In this document: piece by piece, positions 20,174 to 28,749 of the stretch
How the letters are laid out: every line of letters begins with the position of its first letter
Numbering within the stretch: position 1 is the stretch's first letter
DNA from: Acidobacteriota bacterium
GTDB taxonomy: Bacteria > Acidobacteriota > Polarisedimenticolia > Gp22-AA2
DNA: 37,747 nucleotides
Assembly: GCA_003223145.1 (NCBI GenBank)
Contig: QHXY01000135.1
Location: 4,288-42,034, forward strand
Direction of reading: 5' to 3'
Made by a program: the position numbers and the translations under genes
Notes under the pieces: generated by a model
The model's input: only the letters and a program-made list of their open reading frames with translations
Database searches by the model: none
What the model was told of the DNA's origin: nothing

Positions 20174-20225
20174 CCGAAAAGTCAGACACGGGACCCGAGC
20201 GGTGCCCGTGCGAGGAGGCAGACGA

Positions 20226-20474
20226 GTGTTGGTCATTCGCTTGAGCAGAGCGGGTACGAAGAACAAGCCGTTCTACCGGGTGGTGGTCTCCGAGTCGGCG
20301 CGCACGCCGCGATCGAAGATCACCGATCAGGTCGGCTACTACGATCCCAAGCGCAAACCGGAGGTCATCGCCATCGACGTCACCAAGGCCGAGAGCTGGA
20401 TCAAGAAGGGGGCGCACGCCTCCGACACGGTCCGCAGGCTTCTCGAGAGGGCGCGGGAAGCGCGGCCGGTCTAG
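20226..20474 (+). CDS. rpsP: 30S ribosomal protein S16
   Basis: (V)LVIRLSRAGTKNKPFYRVVVSESARTPRS. GTG 20226 preceded by GAGGAGG (20212-20218), favoured over the ORF-track start at 20202. Confidence 0.95.
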   Translation: MLVIRLSRAGTKNKPFYRVVVSESARTPRSKITDQVGYYDPKRKPEVIAIDVTKAESWIKKGAHASDTVRRLLERAREARPV

Positions 20475-20499
20475 GAGCCTCAGCGGGGAGGGACACGCG

Positions 20500-20745
20500 T
20501 TGGCGACACCGGATATCGGGGCCTGGGTGGCGGCCATGGCGCGCGACCTCGTGGACCATCCCGAGGCGGTCAGCGTCGCCTCGTTCGAGGAAGATGGGAT
20601 CATGGTCTTCGAGCTGTCGGTCGACCCTCCGGAGCTCGGTCGCGTCATCGGGCGGCAGGGCCGCACGGTCCAGGCCCTGCGCACGCTGCTCGAGGCCGCA
20701 GGGGCCCGGCAGGGCGCCTATTACGAACTTGAAATCGTGGAGTGA
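20500..20745 (+). CDS. khpA: KH-domain RNA-binding protein (KhpA/YlqC family)
   Basis: GRVIGRQGRTVQALRTLLEAAGA KH motif; located between rpsP and rimM as is common. Confidence 0.9.
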   Translation: MATPDIGAWVAAMARDLVDHPEAVSVASFEEDGIMVFELSVDPPELGRVIGRQGRTVQALRTLLEAAGARQGAYYELEIVE

Positions 20746-20779
20746 CGACGGGTGCGGGCGCTCCGGCGGCAACGTCGAG

Positions 20780-21310
20780 GTGCCGGTCGCGACCGGTCTC
20801 AAGCTGCGGGGGGCGGGAGGTCGTCTGACAGCCCGGCTGGTGCCGGGCGGCATCGACCAGCTGGAGGGTCGCGACTGGGTGCTCGTCGGGCGGCTGGGAG
20901 GGATCCTGAGGCGTGTTGCGATCGAGGAGTACTCGATCTACAGGGATAAGGTCGTCCTGAAATTCCGGGGAATCGATGCGGCGCCCGCAGCCGCCGAGAT
21001 CGTCGGTCAGGATATCTTGATACCCTGCAACGGGTTGGTTGATCTCCCGGAGGGCAGCTACTATATTTTTGAGCTGATCGGCCTGACCGTCCGGACGCGC
21101 GGGGGCCGCGAGATCGGCACAGTGCGCGGCGTCGTGCAGACGGGCGGCACACCCCTGCTCGCGATCGAGCCGGGGGCTGACCTCGGGCCGTCCGTGCAGG
21201 ACGAGATCCTGCTGCCGGCCGCGCGATCCATCTGCACGGCCATTGACCTGGCCGCCGGCTGCATCACGATCGAGCCGCCGGACGGCCTTCTGGAACTTTA
21301 TGGACTTTGA
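20780..21310 (+). CDS. rimM: 16S rRNA processing protein RimM-like (start uncertain)
   Basis: [90 protein letters not shown]. Position before trmD. Start approximate. Confidence 0.82.
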   Translation: MPVATGLKLRGAGGRLTARLVPGGIDQLEGRDWVLVGRLGGILRRVAIEEYSIYRDKVVLKFRGIDAAPAAAEIVGQDILIPCNGLVDLPEGSYYIFELIGLTVRTRGGREIGTVRGVVQTGGTPLLAIEPGADLGPSVQDEILLPAARSICTAIDLAAGCITIEPPDGLLELYGL

Positions 21311-22019
21311 CATCATCACCGCCTTCCCGGGCATGTTCGAGGGTCCGCTGTCGCACAGCATCGTCAGGAGGGCGCGCGACAAGGGGCTGGTCGAGATCCG
21401 CGTCCACGACCTGCGTGCTGACGCAACGGGAAGGCACCGCAAGATCGTCGACATCCCCTACGGGGGCGGCGGCGGCATGATCCTGATGCCGGGTCCCCTG
21501 TTTGCGGCGGTGGAGGCGATCCAGGAGCGCCACCCGGCGACGTCGTCGCGAACTGTCCTTCTGTGTCCTCAGGGAGCGAGGTTCGACCAGGAGCGCGCCA
21601 AGCGGCTGGCCGTCTGCGGCCGGCTGATCCTCATCTGCGGCCACTACGAGGGCGTGGACGAGAGGGTGCGTGAGCATCTCGCCGACGAGGAGATCTCGAT
21701 CGGCGACTACGTCCTGACGGGAGGCGAGATCCCCGCGATGGTGATGGTCGACAGCCTGACGCGACTGCTGCCGGGGGCCCTGGGCGACGAGGATGGCGCG
21801 CGGCACGACTCGTTCTTCGAGGAGGGATTCGATCACCCCCACTACACGCGACCCGCGAGCTTTCGCGGCTTGAAGGTGCCCGACATCCTGCTCTCCGGAC
21901 ACCACGGACGCATCGCCGCCTGGCGGCGGGCCCGGGCGCAGGAGGCCACGGCACGCAAACGACCCGATCTCTTGAAGCCCCGCGCTCGCGGCAGGGCTGA
22001 AGCGATCCAGGAACACTGA
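21300..22019 (+). CDS. trmD: tRNA (guanine37-N1)-methyltransferase
   Basis: [71 protein letters not shown]. Confidence 0.97.
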   Translation: MDFDIITAFPGMFEGPLSHSIVRRARDKGLVEIRVHDLRADATGRHRKIVDIPYGGGGGMILMPGPLFAAVEAIQERHPATSSRTVLLCPQGARFDQERAKRLAVCGRLILICGHYEGVDERVREHLADEEISIGDYVLTGGEIPAMVMVDSLTRLLPGALGDEDGARHDSFFEEGFDHPHYTRPASFRGLKVPDILLSGHHGRIAAWRRARAQEATARKRPDLLKPRARGRAEAIQEH

Positions 22020-22048
22020 ACAGGAGAGGAGCGCGGAGGCAGAACACC

Positions 22049-22396
22049 ATGGATTTCGTGAAGCTGATCGAACAGAGAGAGATCAAGGGCAACCCGCCCT
22101 CCTTCCGGGTAGGCGACACCGTCAAGGTGCACGTGAAGGTCAAAGAAGGGGAGAAGGATCGCATCCAGGTCTTCGGCGGCATGGTGATCGCCATGAAGGG
22201 GGGCGGCACCGGCAGCACCTTCACCGTCCGGAAAATCTCCGACGGCATCGGCGTCGAGAGGATCTTTCCGATGCACTCGCCGATCATCGGCAAGATCGAG
22301 GTCGTGCGTCGGGGCAAGGTGCGAAGGGCGAAGCTCTACTATTTGAGGGATCGCAAGGGAAAGGCAGCGCGCGTCGAAGAAGAAACCCAGGGGTAG
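22049..22396 (+). CDS. rplS: 50S ribosomal protein L19
   Basis: [65 protein letters not shown]. Confidence 0.97.
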   Translation: MDFVKLIEQREIKGNPPSFRVGDTVKVHVKVKEGEKDRIQVFGGMVIAMKGGGTGSTFTVRKISDGIGVERIFPMHSPIIGKIEVVRRGKVRRAKLYYLRDRKGKAARVEEETQG

Positions 22397-22400
22397 ACGG

Positions 22401-23005
22401 GTGGCCTGCCGCGGCACCGCCGGCTGGACACACGAGCGGCGACTGTCCGTCGAAGGATACCGGGTCGTGGCGGGCGTGGACGAAGTGGGTCGGGGCTGCC
22501 TGGCGGGCCCGGTGGTGGCGGGAGCGGTCGTTCTCGACCGGGACCTTCCGGTCCAGGGCGTCCGCGACTCGAAGCTGCTGGCCCCGCCCGACCGCGAGCG
22601 CCTGGCGCGGGAGATCGCGGCGCGGGCGCTGGCATTCGCGCTGGGGGTGGTCGATCCGGACGAGATTGATCGGACCGACATCCTGCGGGCGACGCTTGTG
22701 GCGATGAGGCGCGCCGTGGAGGCGCTCAGGGTGCGGCCCGATTTCGTGCTCGTGGATGCTCTGACCATCCCGGGGATCGCAACCCCGCAGAGGGGCATCG
22801 TGCACGGGGACCGGCTCTCGGCCAGTATCGCGGCGGCTTCGATCGTCGCGAAGTTCTACGGCACAAGGGCTACGGCACCCGCGACCATTTCGACGCGCTG
22901 GCCCGCTATGGCCCCACTCCGCTGCACCGCTCCACTTTCCGCGGCGTGCGGCCCGAGGTCGCTCCCGTGGCGCCGCTCTTCTCGACGCCCGGGCGGGTGC
23001 CTTGA
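22401..23005 (+). pseudogene. rnhB: Ribonuclease HII with internal out-of-frame deletion (pseudogene or assembly error)
   Basis: Frame 1: GVDEVGRGCLAGPVVAGAVVL...VDALTIPG...[13 protein letters not shown] ends in family at 22853. The conserved C-terminus [32 protein letters not shown] resumes in another frame from 22862, stopping at TGA 23003-23005. Confidence 0.88.
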
Positions 23006-26000
23006 TGCCCTTCGACCGCGCCAAGACGCTCGCCAGCGCCGAGAAATTCGTCAGGGCCGGCAAGATCCCCGAGGCCATCGGCGAGTACAAGAAACTCTTC
23101 GAAGACAACAGTCGCGACATGGGCGTGCTCAACAAGCTGGGCGACCTCTGCGTCCGGGTCGGGAAGAACCAGGACGCCATCCGGTTCTTCCTGCGCATCG
23201 CCGAGTTCTACTCCGCGGACGGCTTCTTCCTCAAGGCGATCGCCATGTACAAGAAGGTGAGCAAGCTCGATCCGGCGAACGCCGACTGTCTGCAGAAGCT
23301 GGCCGGTCTCTACCAGCAGCAGGGGCTGACGATCGAGGCCAAGGCCCAGTATCTCGCGGTGGCGGACCGTCACATCAAGGGGGGTCACTTCAAGAAGGCC
23401 ATCGAGGTGTTCGCCAGCATCCTCGAGATCGAGCCGGACAACATGAAGATCCGGCTGACGTACGCGGACATGCTGGTTCGGGCGGGCAGCACGCCGGACG
23501 CCGGCGCGCAGTTCCGCGTGGTCGCCCAGGACCTGGCGAGGAAGGGAATGTTCGACGAGGCGCTCAAGGTCGCGCAGAAAGGGTCGAAGATCGTCCCCGG
23601 CGATCCCGACATGATGAGCCTCGTGCTGGCGCTGACGAAAGAGGCCGAGAAGAGTCCGGGGGAGCTTCTGTCCACGGTCGTCGCCATGGCGAAGGCGAAC
23701 GGCGACAATCCGCGCTCGCTGGCCCTTCTGGGTGAAGCCTACCTCGCTGCCGGCAAGACCTCGGAGGCCGAAAAGGTCTTTCAGAGACTGCGGGGGATCG
23801 AGGACGCGCCACCCGAGGTCGCCTGCGCCCTGGCGCGCTTCTACATCTCGAAGGACGAGGCGGACCCCGCTCTCGAGTGGGTGTCGCGCGCGGCGGAGGG
23901 CTACCTGGGTGCGTCCCGGCCGACGGACGCGGCCGGGATGATGGACGAGTTCCTGCGCGCCTTCCCCAATCATCGCGGCGGCCTGATGAAGCGCGCGGCG
24001 GTCGCCGAGCAGGCGGGTGACAAGAAGGCGCAGTTCGAGGCCTTGCAGGGGCTCGCCGAGACGCTCCTGCACTCCGGCGAGCGCCAGGAGGCAGCCGGTA
24101 TCGTCAAGACGATGCAGGGGCTGGATCCGCAGAACCCGAAGTGTGCCGAGATGCTCGATCGACTCAGTGAGCGCGCGGGTGGCGGCGCGCCCAAGGCGGC
24201 GCCTGCAGCGGCTCCCGGAGCGGGCGGCGGCCCCCGGGCCCAGGCGGCGGCAGCGCGCGTTCCCGACATCCAGGAAGGGGCGCTCGACCTCGAGGAAGAG
24301 CCGGCCGCTGCGGTTCCGATCGATGAGACGGAAGTGGCTTCCGGGGCCGACGCTCTGGGGGACGTCGAGGAAGAGCCGTACGGACCGCAGAGCAAGATCC
24401 AGGACATGCAGGCGGAGCCCGACGAGGAGGGCGACGAGCCCGAAGACGACGACTTCATCACCGAGCACTTCACGGAGGCCGAGGTCTTCGTCAAGTACGG
24501 GCTCCTCGATAAGGCGAAGGAACAGCTCCTGAAGGTCCTCGCCAAGTACCCCAAGCACGTCCCGTCGCACTCCAAGCTGAAGGAGATTTATTACGAGGAA
24601 GGGGACAAGGAGAAGGCGGTCGCCGAGTGCCTGTCCCTGGCGTCGATCATGAAATCGCGCAACCGCGCGGAGGAGGCGCAGGACCTCGTCAACGAGGCGA
24701 TCCGGATCGACCCGAACAATCCGCGCCTGCGGGAGTTCACCGCCGCGCCTGCCGCCCCCGAGCCGGCGAAGGCCGCACCGGTTGCGGCCCCGCCAAAGCC
24801 GGCGGCTCCGGTGAAGCCCCCGAAAGTACCGGCCGCCGCAAAGCCGGCGCCACCGGCGGCAGCACCTCCCCCGGAGCTGGAGATCGAGGAGATCGGCGGC
24901 GGGACCGAGCTGGAGATCGAGCCGACAAGCCAGATCGGCGCTCCCGTCAGGGATGACGCGGTAGAAGTCCCGGGCTCGGACATGGAGCTCGAGCTCGAGA
25001 TGCCCGAAGAACCTGAAGGAAAGAAGCCGGCCGCGCCTCCGCGCGCCGCCACGCCGGCCTCGGCGCGCCCCCAGGCGGCGGTCCGTCCGGCGCCCGAGAA
25101 GATCGAGGAGGAGACCCCGGACGACCTGGCGGGCGGTCTGTCTCTCGACCTGAGCGACGATGAGATCACCATCGAGGTGGAAGACGACGGAGGCGCGACG
25201 CCTCCCGCATCAGCGGGCGCGGACCGCTCCCCGGCGTACGCCGCGGCGGGGGGCGGCGATCCCGATGCCGAGAAGCTGGGAGAGGTCGATTTCTACATCG
25301 ATCAGGGGCTTCTGGAAGAGGCGCGCGCCGTGCTGTTCCAGCTCCAGAAGCAGTATCCGGGAAGCCAGGAAGTGGCCAACCGTTTCGAGCGGGCCAACCG
25401 TCCGGCGGCGGAGATGCCCGCGGCGCGCGCCGCGCCGCCATCCCAGCCGGGCGAGCTCGACCTGGACGTCGAGCGCGCCTTCGGAGCGCAGACGATGGTC
25501 CTCCCGGCGCCCCGTCCCGTGCCCGCGGACATGCCGCGCGCGACCAAGGCGACGCCCGTATTCCGCGTCGAGAAAGCCGAGCCCGCTGCCGAGGGCGACT
25601 TCTTCGACCTGGCGGGCGAACTGGACCGCAGCCTGGCGGAGGCGCACGTGGCGGTCGACACACAGGAGCAGGAAGCGCTCGAGGGACCGGGGCACAGCCT
25701 GGACGAGATATTTCGTGCCTTCAAGAGGGGGGTCGAGCAGCAGGTCGACTCGCAGGACTACGAGACGCACTACAACCTCGGGATCGCTTACAAGGAGATG
25801 GGCCTCGTGGACGAGGCGATCGGGGAATTCCAGTACGCCGCGCGCGACCCGGCCAAGACCGTCGAATGCTGCGGCATCCTGGGACTGTGCTTTCGCGAGA
25901 AAGGCATGCCACAGCTGGCGCTGAAGTGGTACCAGAAGGGTCTGGATATGCCGGCGCTGGGGGAGCACGAGGCGATCGGCCTGCGCTACGACATCGCGGA

Positions 26001-26124
26001 GGTGTTCCGCGAGCAGGGGGATTACAAGAAGGCCATGCAGGTCTACACCGAGGTGTACGGACTGGACTCGACCTACCGCGACGTCACCGCCAAGATCAAG
26101 GAGTTGAAGAAGCTCCTTGGCTGA
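23005..26124 (+). CDS. Large TPR-repeat protein with Pro/Ala-rich linkers
   Basis: ATG 23005 overlaps the rnhB stop (TGATG). N-terminal TPRs, Pro/Ala and acidic linkers, repeated 'GLL(D/E)xAxxxLxxLxxxYP' units, C-terminal TPRs (YETHYNLGIAYKEMGLVDEAIGEFQYAA). Confidence 0.88.
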   Translation: MPFDRAKTLASAEKFVRAGKIPEAIGEYKKLFEDNSRDMGVLNKLGDLCVRVGKNQDAIRFFLRIAEFYSADGFFLKAIAMYKKVSKLDPANADCLQKLAGLYQQQGLTIEAKAQYLAVADRHIKGGHFKKAIEVFASILEIEPDNMKIRLTYADMLVRAGSTPDAGAQFRVVAQDLARKGMFDEALKVAQKGSKIVPGDPDMMSLVLALTKEAEKSPGELLSTVVAMAKANGDNPRSLALLGEAYLAAGKTSEAEKVFQRLRGIEDAPPEVACALARFYISKDEADPALEWVSRAAEGYLGASRPTDAAGMMDEFLRAFPNHRGGLMKRAAVAEQAGDKKAQFEALQGLAETLLHSGERQEAAGIVKTMQGLDPQNPKCAEMLDRLSERAGGGAPKAAPAAAPGAGGGPRAQAAAARVPDIQEGALDLEEEPAAAVPIDETEVASGADALGDVEEEPYGPQSKIQDMQAEPDEEGDEPEDDDFITEHFTEAEVFVKYGLLDKAKEQLLKVLAKYPKHVPSHSKLKEIYYEEGDKEKAVAECLSLASIMKSRNRAEEAQDLVNEAIRIDPNNPRLREFTAAPAAPEPAKAAPVAAPPKPAAPVKPPKVPAAAKPAPPAAAPPPELEIEEIGGGTELEIEPTSQIGAPVRDDAVEVPGSDMELELEMPEEPEGKKPAAPPRAATPASARPQAAVRPAPEKIEEETPDDLAGGLSLDLSDDEITIEVEDDGGATPPASAGADRSPAYAAAGGGDPDAEKLGEVDFYIDQGLLEEARAVLFQLQKQYPGSQEVANRFERANRPAAEMPAARAAPPSQPGELDLDVERAFGAQTMVLPAPRPVPADMPRATKATPVFRVEKAEPAAEGDFFDLAGELDRSLAEAHVAVDTQEQEALEGPGHSLDEIFRAFKRGVEQQVDSQDYETHYNLGIAYKEMGLVDEAIGEFQYAARDPAKTVECCGILGLCFREKGMPQLALKWYQKGLDMPALGEHEAIGLRYDIAEVFREQGDYKKAMQVYTEVYGLDSTYRDVTAKIKELKKLLG

Positions 26125-26138
26125 GGGCGCACATCCTG

Positions 26139-26173
26139 CCGGGGGAGGGCGGGCGCGACGCGCCCCTCCCCGG
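26139..26173. terminator. Strong GC hairpin just after the TPR gene; terminator-like but without a T-run
   Basis: Left arm CCGGGGGAGGGCG (26139-26151) and right arm CGCCCCTCCCCGG (26161-26173) nearly complementary (one offset); 9-nt loop. Confidence 0.35.
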
Positions 26174-26194
26174 ACCACAGTCTCCGAGGACGGA

Positions 26195-27508
26195 TTGAAT
26201 CGCAGCGCAGGACGCGCGGCCCGTCCGATCAGTGTGCCGGGGATCGCCACGCGAGCCCTGCGCTCCGGATATTACAGCGACGCGTACTTTCTCAACGCCT
26301 CGCGCATTCTCGCGGCCGCGGCGCGTACCGGAGAACGATTCGTCGGCCGGCCCCCGGCGGCCCATGCGGGCATCCGGCCTGTCGAGTCGTTCGTGCCCGG
26401 CGACGCCGAGGTCGAGATGCAGTTCTTCGCCCGGCGCGCGCCGCGTTTTGTCGCGGCGGGCATCGGACCGGCCCTCGGCATCCTCAGGGATGGCATTCGG
26501 GGAGGGCGGCGCGGCGCAGCACGCCTCCGGGTTCGTGCAGTCACGGAAGGGAGCCTTGCACGCCCGCTGGATCCGGTGCTGGTGGTGCGCGGCAGGTATC
26601 GCGATTTCGCGCACCTCGAAACCCCGGTTCTTGGCGTCCTGACGCGTTGCAGCCGGGTGGCCACGAACGTCTACGAGTCTCTCCTGGCCTCGCGCGGCAA
26701 GCCGATCCTGTTCTTCCCCGCCCGCTTCGATCTGCCGCACTGCCAGCCTCTGGACGGCTATGCGTACCGCGTGGCGCTGGCGACCTACGCGGCCGTCACG
26801 GGGATCCGCGTGCCGGCGCACGTCTCGACGGACGCGCAGGGCGCGCTCTGGGCGGAACGCGGCAGTGGGACCATGCCGCACGCCTTCATCCTGTGCTTCC
26901 TGGGGGATACGGCGGAGGCCGTGCTGGCCTTCTGCCGGCACGCGCCCCCCTCGGTGATGCGTGTCGCCCTCGTCGACACGACCAACGACTGCGTGGGGGA
27001 ATCGGTGCGCACGGCCCGCCGGCTGCTCGAAGAGCATCTCCGCCTGTTGCGCGCCGGTCGGTCCGCGGAGGCGGCGCGCTACGTCCTGCACGCTGTGCGG
27101 GTTGATACCGCGCAGGATCTGCGGGACAAGAGCGTTCCGGCGTCGCCCGACCCGCGTCTGGAGCGTGGCGTCACGCCGGTCCTGGCGAAGCTGGTGCGCG
27201 GCGCGCTGGACCAGGCGTCCCAGGGTATGGGTCTTTCAGGTCGCTGGCGGACGGCCGCCGATCGCTACGTTCGCGGCGTCCGGATCGTGGCGACCGGGGG
27301 TTTCGACCCCGGCAAGATCCGCTTGTTCGAAAAACGGCGGGCCCCGGTGGACGTCTACGGCGTCGGGTCGTTCTTGCTGCGCGGTGCGGCCAACGATTAC
27401 ACCGCGGACGTGGTGCGGGTTCGTGTCGGGGGTCGCTTTGTCACCATGGCGAAGACGGGCCGCCGCCCGCGTCGCAGCCACGAGCTGAGACCGGTACGGC
27501 TTTGCTGA
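26195..27508 (+). CDS. Nicotinate phosphoribosyltransferase family protein
   Basis: LRSGYYSDAYFLNASRIL, FAHLETPVLGVLTRCSRVATNVY, GKPILFFPARFDLP, DVYGVGSFLLRGAANDYTADVVRV. Start uncertain (TTG 26195, downstream of the hairpin, vs track start 26117). Confidence 0.82.
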   Translation: MNRSAGRAARPISVPGIATRALRSGYYSDAYFLNASRILAAAARTGERFVGRPPAAHAGIRPVESFVPGDAEVEMQFFARRAPRFVAAGIGPALGILRDGIRGGRRGAARLRVRAVTEGSLARPLDPVLVVRGRYRDFAHLETPVLGVLTRCSRVATNVYESLLASRGKPILFFPARFDLPHCQPLDGYAYRVALATYAAVTGIRVPAHVSTDAQGALWAERGSGTMPHAFILCFLGDTAEAVLAFCRHAPPSVMRVALVDTTNDCVGESVRTARRLLEEHLRLLRAGRSAEAARYVLHAVRVDTAQDLRDKSVPASPDPRLERGVTPVLAKLVRGALDQASQGMGLSGRWRTAADRYVRGVRIVATGGFDPGKIRLFEKRRAPVDVYGVGSFLLRGAANDYTADVVRVRVGGRFVTMAKTGRRPRRSHELRPVRLC

Positions 27509-27531
27509 AGACGCTGAGAAAGGGACGCGGC

Positions 27532-28210
27532 ATGCAGCGAAGGTCGGGACGATCCCGTGCCACCGGGCGGCTCCTGAACGGCCCGGGCGGAGCGGCCGTC
27601 GTCCTCCGTCCCGCTCGCCCGGTCAGGGGGCTCCGCATCCTCCGCAAGCTGCCGTCTGGCGGGACGGGGTTCCTGACACTGGAACGGTTGCTTGCGAGGA
27701 ATCTGTATCATGACGGCAGGCGGTCACCGATCTACCGGTTCGAGGTTGTTCATCGTCGTGGGGTCGACGCGGTCGCAATCCTGCCTTTCTATTTCGATCC
27801 GCCGAGACGTCTGATGATCATCTGCAAGATCGGGTTCAGGCCCGGACTGTACACCCGCTCAAGACTGCACCCGCCCGTCCGGGATCGGCGCGTCTACAGG
27901 TCGGTGATCGAAGCGGTGGCGGGCAGTCTCGAGCCGGGCGACCGGGGTGAGGCCGGGATCAGCGCGCGGGCTCGGGCGGAGCTTCTCGAGGAAACCGGAT
28001 TGAGGCCTCTGGCCGCCGGAACGCTGCGCCTGGGAAGCGGCTTTTTTCCGTCGCACGGTCAGTCCACCGAAAAGGTCCACTTGCGCGCCTTCAGGGTCGA
28101 CCCTCCTCCTCATGTGTCGCCGTGGTCTCATCGAGGACCCGAAGGTCGAGATCGGTGTGACCCGATTGATGCGGGCCATCGGCCGCCGGCCTCGAATCGG
28201 CAGAACCTGA
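27532..28210 (+). pseudogene. NUDIX hydrolase (ADP-ribose pyrophosphatase-like) with internal out-of-frame deletion
   Basis: Frame 1 carries AGSLEPGDRGEAGISARARAELLEETGL...HGQSTEKVHLRAFRVDPPPH. The family-like C-terminus MCRRGLIEDPKVEIGVTRLMRAIGR lies in a different frame (28112-28210). Confidence 0.72.
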
Positions 28211-28243
28211 AATTGTGGCCGCCAGCGGACACGAAGTGACCAC

Positions 28244-28352
28244 TTTTGACGCATGCGGCGTCAGGCCACTGCCGTTGCGTCATCATCTTTGACGCACGGT
28301 AAACTTCTGAAAACAAAAGACAACATTCATCCTGCGTCGGGCTGCGTCAAAA
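28244..28352. repeat. Cluster of TGACGCA/TGCGTCA inverted repeats in an intergenic AT-richer island
   Basis: TTTTGACGCA (28244-28253) vs TGCGTCAAAA (28343-28352), perfect 10-bp inverted pair. TGCGTCA (28276-28282) vs TGACGCA (28290-28296), 7-nt loop. TGACGC (28247-28252) vs GCGTCA (28258-28263). Confidence 0.75.
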
Positions 28353-28749
28353 TGCCCTAAGAAAACTGCCGAACAGCCCGCAGAATCTGCTGTTGAGCGC
28401 TGCATCGAAACTCTTTTAACTCGTTTCCTTAAAGCAATTTGGGTACGGAGATACGGTCGCGCGAGTAGTTCGTCAGGATAAAGGCACGATGTTTGCAAGA
28501 TACCTCAAATCGTTCATCGTCATAAACGGACTCCATGATAGGAAGCGAGATGCTGAAATCCGCAAGTCTCTCCGGCAGCCGGTGTCCCAATCCTGACTTT
28601 CCCTCCATCCCATTTTCCTTCCCCCCCTCGTTCGCAGATGGCAGAGAGATCGGCGACGCCGGCTGTCGGGGACTGGATTTGATCGGAGGGCACATCCTTG
28701 ATTTCGTGACGGAGCCGTTGGACCCTCGGGGTCTAGAGAGGAGCTTTCG

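Noticed and set aside
17468-20266. 932-aa minus-strand ORF across ribE, ribBA, ffh
   Set aside because: Antisense of three well-recognised genes; low-complexity His/Arg/Gln-rich translation without family motifs.
22401-23735. 444-aa ORF in the track starting in rnhB
   Set aside because: Not a real long protein: after 22853 it reads out of frame through the rnhB remnant and then the TPR gene.
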